A program made the position numbers and the translations under genes. From DASUSF01 sp036375275 (lineage in GTDB: Bacteria > Pseudomonadota > Alphaproteobacteria > Geminicoccales > Geminicoccaceae): 18,652 bases of DNA. The stretch lies in NCBI GenBank assembly GCA_036375275.1, contig DASUSF010000259.1, positions 1-18,652 of the forward strand. The letters are read 5' to 3'. Positions 14,585-18,652 of the stretch are shown here, one piece after another. Position 1 is the first letter of the stretch, and every line of letters begins with the position of its first letter. Below the pieces are notes generated by a model that made no database searches, was not told the origin of the DNA, and saw only the letters and a list, made by a program, of their open reading frames with translations.

Positions 14585-16396
14585 ATGAACGACCAGCCGC
14601 ACGACCCGTCCCGCCACCCCGGCATGGGCGCGATCCCGCACGAGGGTGGCGTCGCGTTCCGCGTCTGGGCGCCGCACGCCGATGCGGTGTTCGTCACCGG
14701 GTCGTTCAACGGCTGGGCCGAGGACGCCGCTCCGATGACGCGCGAGGACGATGGCACCTGGTATGCGGATCTGAGCGATGCCGGGCCCGGCGACGAGTAC
14801 CGGTACCTCATCACGAACGGCGAGGTCCGACTGTCGCGCATCGATCCCTATGCCCGGGCGGCGACGAGCTCCGTCGGCAACGGGATCGTGGTCGACCCGA
14901 CGCACGACTGGCATGGCGACGACTTCCGGATGCCGCCCTGGAACGAGCTGGTGATCTACGAGCTGCACATCGGCACCTTCCACCGTCCGGACGAGGACCG
15001 CCCGGGGACCTTCGCCGACGCGATCGAGAAGTTCGGGCATCTCAAGCGGCTCGGCGTCAACGCGATCCAGATCATGCCGGCGATGGAGTTCGCCGGCGAC
15101 GTCTCCTGGGGCTACAACCCGGCCTACATCTTCGCCGTCGAGAGCGCCTACGGCGGTCCCGCAGGCTTCAAGGCGTTCATCGAGGCGGCGCACCGCGACG
15201 GCCTCGCGGTGATCCTGGACGTGGTCTACAACCACTTCGGCCCGAGCGACCTCGACCTCTGGCAGTTCGACGGCTGGAGCGAGAACGACAAGGGCGGGAT
15301 CTATTTCTACAACGACTGGCGGTGCGAGACGCCCTGGGGCGAGACCCGGCCGGACTACGGCCGCTCCGAGGTTCGCCGGTTCCTCCGGGACAACGCGCTC
15401 TACTGGCTGGACGAGTACCACCTCGACGGGCTGCGCTTCGACATGACCCTCTACATCCGCAACGTGCGCGGCGACGAGGGCGACCCGGGGGACGCCCTGG
15501 AGGAGGGCTGGAGCCTGCTGCAGGAGATCAACGGCGAGATCCGGGACCGCTTCCCCGGCCGGCTCACGATCGCCGAGGACCTGCGCAACAAGGCCGAGAT
15601 CACCGGCGACCCGGGGCACGGCGGCGCGGGGTTCGGCGCGCAGTGGGATGCGGAGTTCGTGCACCCGGTCCGGGAGGTGCTGGTCGCCGCCGAGGACGAG
15701 GCGCGCCACATGGCGACGGTCGCCCACGCCCTCGGCCACCACTACAACGGCGACCCGTTCCAGCGGGTGGTCTACACCGAGTCCCACGACGAGGTCGCCA
15801 ATGGCAAGGCGCGCGTCCCGTACGAGATCGCGCCCGGGGATCCCGGGCAGTGGGCGGCGCAGAAGCGCTCCACGCTGGGCGCGGCGTTGATGTTCACGGC
15901 GCCCGGAATCCCGATGCTGTTCCAGGGCCAGGAGTTCCTGCAGGGCGAATGGTTCCAGGACACGGTGCCGCTGGACTGGGATCAGAGGGAGGAGTTCCGC
16001 GGCATCGTCCGCCTGTACCGCGACCTGATCCGCCTGCGGTTGAACCGGAGCGGCGTGACGCGCGGCCTGTGTGGACGGGGTCTCGCCACCCGGCGGGTCG
16101 ACGAGGAGCGGAAGCTGGTCGCGTTCCACCGCTGGGACCAGGGCGGCGTCGGGGACGACGTGGTGGTGGTGGCGAGCTTCAGCCACGAGGCGCGCGAGGT
16201 CTACCGGATCGGCTTCCCGCACGAGGGGCTCTGGAAGCTGCGTCTGAACACCGACTGGCAGGGCTACAGCGACGACTTCCAAGACTTCTCCAGCCACGAC
16301 GTCACGGCCGGGCCGGTGGAGTGCGACGGCATGCCGTTCTCGGCCGAGGTCGCGGTCGGCCCCTACAGCGCCCTGATCTACTCGCAGGAAAAGTAG
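14585..16396 (+). CDS. GH13 alpha-amylase family enzyme, glycogen-branching-enzyme-like
   Basis: A 603-aa protein with an N-terminal CBM48/E-set domain (about residues 18-105; VAFRVWAPHADAVFVTGSFNGW) and a GH13 barrel. The four conserved regions are present: DVVYNH (212-217), GLRFD with nucleophile D286, TIAED with acid/base E331, and TESHDE with H401-D402. The SHDEVANGK block and APGIPMLFQGQEF resemble branching enzymes and related GH13 proteins more than simple amylases, but it is shorter than typical GlgB (about 730 aa). It would act on alpha-1,4-glucans in the cytoplasm. The start at 14585 is an ATG with GGGA 10 nt upstream; the same frame is open far upstream by GC bias. A trehalohydrolase-like activity is an alternative. 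Confidence 0.88.
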   Translation: MNDQPHDPSRHPGMGAIPHEGGVAFRVWAPHADAVFVTGSFNGWAEDAAPMTREDDGTWYADLSDAGPGDEYRYLITNGEVRLSRIDPYARAATSSVGNGIVVDPTHDWHGDDFRMPPWNELVIYELHIGTFHRPDEDRPGTFADAIEKFGHLKRLGVNAIQIMPAMEFAGDVSWGYNPAYIFAVESAYGGPAGFKAFIEAAHRDGLAVILDVVYNHFGPSDLDLWQFDGWSENDKGGIYFYNDWRCETPWGETRPDYGRSEVRRFLRDNALYWLDEYHLDGLRFDMTLYIRNVRGDEGDPGDALEEGWSLLQEINGEIRDRFPGRLTIAEDLRNKAEITGDPGHGGAGFGAQWDAEFVHPVREVLVAAEDEARHMATVAHALGHHYNGDPFQRVVYTESHDEVANGKARVPYEIAPGDPGQWAAQKRSTLGAALMFTAPGIPMLFQGQEFLQGEWFQDTVPLDWDQREEFRGIVRLYRDLIRLRLNRSGVTRGLCGRGLATRRVDEERKLVAFHRWDQGGVGDDVVVVASFSHEAREVYRIGFPHEGLWKLRLNTDWQGYSDDFQDFSSHDVTAGPVECDGMPFSAEVAVGPYSALIYSQEK

Positions 16397-16456
16397 AGCA
16401 TCATCCGCTCAGGTAGAACTGCTTTCCTGAGCGGTTCTACGCGGATAAAGATGCTC
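16396..16456. repeat. Long imperfect palindrome between convergent genes (REP-like or terminator)
   Basis: Three paired arms are seen: GAGCATC/GATGCTC (16396-16402, 16450-16456), ATCCGC/GCGGAT (16403-16408, 16441-16446) and GTAGAAC/GTTCTAC (16413-16419, 16434-16440). A 4-nt bulge (TCAG) lies on the left and a 3-nt bulge (AAA) on the right. In total 20 bp pair around a 14-nt loop. A rival 9-bp hairpin, CCGCTCAGG/CCTGAGCGG (16405-16413, 16426-16434), cannot form at the same time. It begins on the last base of the GH13 stop. Similar palindromes starting GAGCA are widespread between genes in alphaproteobacteria. It may also end both convergent transcripts. Confidence 0.75.
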
Positions 16457-16480
16457 CACATCGTTGTGATAGAGCAGTTT

Positions 16481-16497
16481 CCTTCGATGAGCGAAGG
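16481..16497. terminator. Small hairpin upstream of the oppC stop side
   Basis: A perfect 6-bp inverted repeat CCTTCG/CGAAGG (16481-16486, 16492-16497) with a 5-nt loop lies 40 nt past the oppC stop in its direction of transcription. Plus-strand TTT precedes it, which reads as AAA, not a T-run, after the hairpin on the minus strand. It is a weak terminator candidate for oppBC. Confidence 0.3.
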
Positions 16498-16536
16498 GTC
16501 TGCCTCGACCTGAAGGTGGTTCCTAATCGGCGCCGG

Positions 16537-17430
16537 TCACCGGTCGCGCGGGTCGAGGGCGTCGCGGAGCCCGTCGCCGATGAAGTTGAAGCAGAACAGC
16601 GTGATGGCGAGGAAGCTCGCCGGGAAAATGAGCATCCAGGGCGCGGCCTCCATCTGCTGCGCGCCCTCGCTGATCAGCACGCCCCAGGACGTGAGCGGCT
16701 CCTGGACACCGAGCCCGAGGAAGCTCAGGAACGACTCGATCAGGATCACCTGCGGCACGGTGAGCGTCATGTAGACGACCACCGGGCCGAGCACGTTCGG
16801 GATGATGTGGCGCCGGATGATGGTCCGGTTCCTCACCCCCGCCGCCCGCGCCGCCTCGACGAACTCGCGCCCCTTCACCGAGAGCGTCTGGCCGCGGACG
16901 ATCCGCGCCATGGTCAGCCACTCGACCGCGCCGAGCGCCACGAACAGGAGCACGATGTTGCGGCCGAAGACGACCATCAGGAGGATCACGAAGAACATGA
17001 ACGGCAGCGAGTACATGATGTCGACGATGCGCATCATGACGCCGTCGACCGCGCCGCCGTACCAGCCGGCGATCGCGCCCCAGGTGACGCCGATGACCAG
17101 CGAGACCAGGGTCGCGAGCACGCCGACCGTGAGCGAGACCCGGGCGCCGTAGAGGGTCCGGACGAACAGGTCGCGCCCGTTGCCGTCGGTGCCGAACCAG
17201 TGGCCGTGCTCGAAGTCAGGCGGGGCGCCGATCCGCTCCCAGAAGATCTCGTCGACCGCGTAGGGCGAGAGCAGCGGGGCGGACGCCGCCATGATCGCGA
17301 TCACCCCGAGGACGACCATCGAGACCACGGCGGCGCGGTTCCGGAGCAGCCGGCGGCGGGCGTCCTGCCAGAGCGATCGCCCCTCCACCGCGACGTTCGC
17401 CGGCACGCCTTCCCGCGCGGCGAGGCTCAT
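16537..17430 (-). CDS. oppC: ABC transporter permease, OppC/DppC family
   Basis: A 297-aa inner-membrane permease. It has the OppC N-terminal domain (residues 15-70, first TM about 33-53), HWFGTDGNGRDLFVRTLYGARVSL (77-100), the typical entry to the transmembrane domain, and the EAA loop EAARAAG...HIIPNV (192-213), which docks the ATPase. It ends near FIGDGLRDALDPRDR, also characteristic. It pairs with the OppB-like subunit to import peptides or related solutes. Its ATG overlaps the oppB stop (ATGA), so the two are coupled. Substrate (peptide, nickel, glycoside) is not resolved, so the symbol is by family. Confidence 0.93.
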   Translation of the reverse strand: MSLAAREGVPANVAVEGRSLWQDARRRLLRNRAAVVSMVVLGVIAIMAASAPLLSPYAVDEIFWERIGAPPDFEHGHWFGTDGNGRDLFVRTLYGARVSLTVGVLATLVSLVIGVTWGAIAGWYGGAVDGVMMRIVDIMYSLPFMFFVILLMVVFGRNIVLLFVALGAVEWLTMARIVRGQTLSVKGREFVEAARAAGVRNRTIIRRHIIPNVLGPVVVYMTLTVPQVILIESFLSFLGLGVQEPLTSWGVLISEGAQQMEAAPWMLIFPASFLAITLFCFNFIGDGLRDALDPRDR

Positions 17431-18350
17431 CCCCGCTTCACCTTCGGATCGAGCCAGCCGTAGATCAGGTCGACGACCAGGTTGAGCCCGATGATCAGGA
17501 CCGCGTAGACGATCACGGTGCCCATCACGAGGGTGTAGTCCCGGTTCAGCGCCGCCTGCACGAAGTAGCGCCCGATGCCCGGGATCTCGAAGATGGTCTC
17601 GATCACGACCGAGCCGGTGACCACCTGCGCGGTCGCCGGCCCGAGGTACGAGACCACCGGCAGCAGCGCGCCCTTGAGGGCGTGGCGGAGCACGACGATC
17701 CGCTCGGCGAGCCCCTTGGCGCGGGCGGTGCGCACGTAGCTGGCGCCCAGGGTCTCGATCATCGAGCCGCGCGTCAGGCGCGCGATGTAGGCGACCTGCG
17801 GCAGCGCGAGCGCGATCACCGGCAGCAGGAGGTGGCCGGGCGCGCCATCGCCCCAGCCCGCGACCGGCAGCCAGGACAGATGGACCCCGAAGACCAGCGT
17901 CAAGACCGGCGCCATGACGAAGTTCGGGATCGCGATGCCGGTCATCGCGAGCGCCATGACGGCGTGGTCGGCGCCGCTGTTGTGCCGGAGCGCGGCGAGC
18001 GTGCCGAGCCCGATCCCGAGCGTGATGGCGAGCAGCATGGCGAGCCCGCCGACCTCGAGGCTCGCGGGGAAGCCGGTCAGGAGCAGCTCCGCCACCGTGA
18101 AGTCGCGGTACTTGAACGAGGGGCCGAAATCGCCCTGCAGCACGCCGCCCAGGTAGCGCAGGTACTGGACCACCAGCGGCTGGTCGAGGTCGTAGGCGGC
18201 CTGGAGGTTCTTCTCGATCTCGGGCGGCAGCGCCCGCTCCTGGTCGAACGGCCCGCCCGGCGCCACCCGCATCATGAAGAACGCGACCGTGACGATGACC
18301 AGCAGCGTCGGCACGCTGACCAGCAGCCGGCGCGCGAGGAACCGGGTCAT
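17427..18350 (-). CDS. oppB: ABC transporter permease, OppB/DppB family
   Basis: A 307-aa inner-membrane permease. It has the OppB hallmarks: TM1 at about 9-28, then RVAPGGPFDQERALPPEI (28-45), YDLDQPLVVQYLRYLGGVLQGDFG (53-76), and the EAA-like loop around YVRTARAKGLAERIVVLRHALK (205-226). It ends with DLIYGWLDPKVKRG. The PGGPFDQER and GDFGPSFKYRD segments favour the oligopeptide (Opp) branch over dipeptide or nickel types. The ATG at 18350 has no strong Shine-Dalgarno. It is the first minus-strand gene in this run; no binding-protein or ATPase gene is found on either side within the window. Confidence 0.93.
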   Translation of the reverse strand: MTRFLARRLLVSVPTLLVIVTVAFFMMRVAPGGPFDQERALPPEIEKNLQAAYDLDQPLVVQYLRYLGGVLQGDFGPSFKYRDFTVAELLLTGFPASLEVGGLAMLLAITLGIGLGTLAALRHNSGADHAVMALAMTGIAIPNFVMAPVLTLVFGVHLSWLPVAGWGDGAPGHLLLPVIALALPQVAYIARLTRGSMIETLGASYVRTARAKGLAERIVVLRHALKGALLPVVSYLGPATAQVVTGSVVIETIFEIPGIGRYFVQAALNRDYTLVMGTVIVYAVLIIGLNLVVDLIYGWLDPKVKRG

Positions 18351-18402
18351 GGCGTCTGCCGGTGCCGACCAGCCGGGTCCGGCTTCAAGCCCGCCACCGC
18401 GG

Positions 18403-18475
18403 CTCAGCCTAAGGGCCGATCATCGCCGGCGAACGCCCCTAGCCCACGCCCCGCGGCGATGATCCTCAGCCTTAA
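18403..18475. promoter_or_regulatory. Inverted repeat bracketed by direct repeats upstream of oppB
   Basis: A perfect 11-bp inverted repeat, GATCATCGCCG (18418-18428) and CGGCGATGATC (18454-18464), has a 25-nt loop. It is flanked by near-identical direct repeats CTCAGCC-TAA (18403-18412) and CTCAGCC-TTAA (18465-18475). It lies 53-125 bp upstream of the oppB ATG and in front of a probable divergent gene. It could be a paired operator, a leader hairpin of oppB mRNA, or the trace of a small palindromic element. Confidence 0.55.
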
Positions 18476-18486
18476 CCATGTCTTCA
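18472..18486 (+). promoter_or_regulatory. CtrA-like box (TTAA-N7-TTCA)
   Basis: TTAACCAT (18472-18479) is followed by GTC and TTCACC, giving TTAA-N7-TTCA with one mismatch to the CtrA consensus TTAA-N7-TTAA known from Caulobacter and other alphaproteobacteria. It lies 95 bp before the candidate divergent gene at 18581 and 122 bp from oppB. It overlaps the right direct repeat by 4 nt. This supports, but does not prove, an alphaproteobacterial source. Confidence 0.4.
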
Positions 18487-18580
18487 CCCCTCTCCGGCAG
18501 CATCGCCTCATGCCGTAGGCTATGGTGGGAATCCGTGCGCCCGCCAAGGTCTTGGGACCCGCGCGGACTCCGAGGGTCGC

Positions 18581-18652
18581 ATGGACCAGCCTCAGGATGA
18601 CCGGCCAAAGGCTGCCGAGATCTTAACGCTCGGTGGGCTTCTAACCAGCGGT
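18581..18652 (+). CDS. Possible 5' end of an unidentified gene (runs off the window)
   Basis: From an ATG with GAGGG 4-5 nt upstream, 24 codons are open to the window edge: MDQPQDDRPKAAEILTLGGL and four more residues. I do not recognise it. Third-position GC is about 62% here (15 of 24), lower than in the neighbouring genes, as can happen at gene starts or in acquired DNA. The acidic/polar start followed by a hydrophobic stretch is protein-like. It would be divergent from oppB, with the CtrA-like box in front. The frame is also open for some distance upstream, so the start is not certain. Confidence 0.4.
   Translation, partial: MDQPQDDRPKAAEILTLGGLLTSG

Noticed and set aside
18420..18608. 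62-aa minus-strand frame upstream of oppB.
   Set aside because: Arg/His/Pro-rich, no motif, and it overlaps the inverted repeat and the better candidate start at 18581.

Overview
This is an 18.65 kb, very GC-rich window (about 70% by eye) of ordinary chromosomal housekeeping and accessory DNA. It is densely coding, with strong G/C preference at third codon positions. It is probably from an alphaproteobacterium, perhaps of the Rhodospirillales/Geminicoccales type. This is inference from three things: a TctABC/Bug uptake system, a long imperfect intergenic palindrome of a style common in alphaproteobacteria, and one CtrA-like box (TTAA-N7-TTCA) near the right end. No rRNA, tRNA, CRISPR array, prophage or insertion sequence was seen.

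Left arm (1-6367), all minus strand. Read in transcription order from the right, it holds a secreted glutathione peroxidase overlapping by 4 nt with a Bcp-like peroxiredoxin that has an atypical active site. Next comes a complete tripartite tricarboxylate transporter (TctC binding protein, TctB, TctA), then a DUF3616 protein, a GNAT acetyltransferase of the phosphinothricin/methionine-sulfone type, a VapB antitoxin and the first codons of its VapC toxin, cut by the window edge. Most spacings are short, so several of these genes may be co-transcribed.

Centre (6368-11632). A 456-bp gene-free region separates the peroxidase from a plus-strand RND efflux pair: a membrane-fusion adaptor and a 1029-aa inner-membrane pump, overlapping by ATGA. 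Neither an outer-membrane channel nor a local regulator is present. A GC hairpin sits between the pump and a convergent PaiB-like FMN-binding protein.

Right arm (11819-18652). A CaiB/BaiF-type CoA-transferase is divergent from an M20-family N-carbamoyl-amino-acid hydrolase, with a shared 121-bp promoter region. A GH13 branching-enzyme-like protein follows on the plus strand. It converges on an OppB-OppC permease pair (minus strand), and a long palindrome lies between them. The permeases have no solute-binding protein or ATPase genes in the window. Upstream of oppB lie an 11-bp inverted repeat bracketed by direct repeats, a CtrA-like box and the probable start of a divergent gene.

I found no convincing undescribed multi-gene system. 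The points most worth a second look are the peroxiredoxin with a substituted resolving cysteine, the structured palindrome at 16396-16456, and the regulatory region at 18400-18652.
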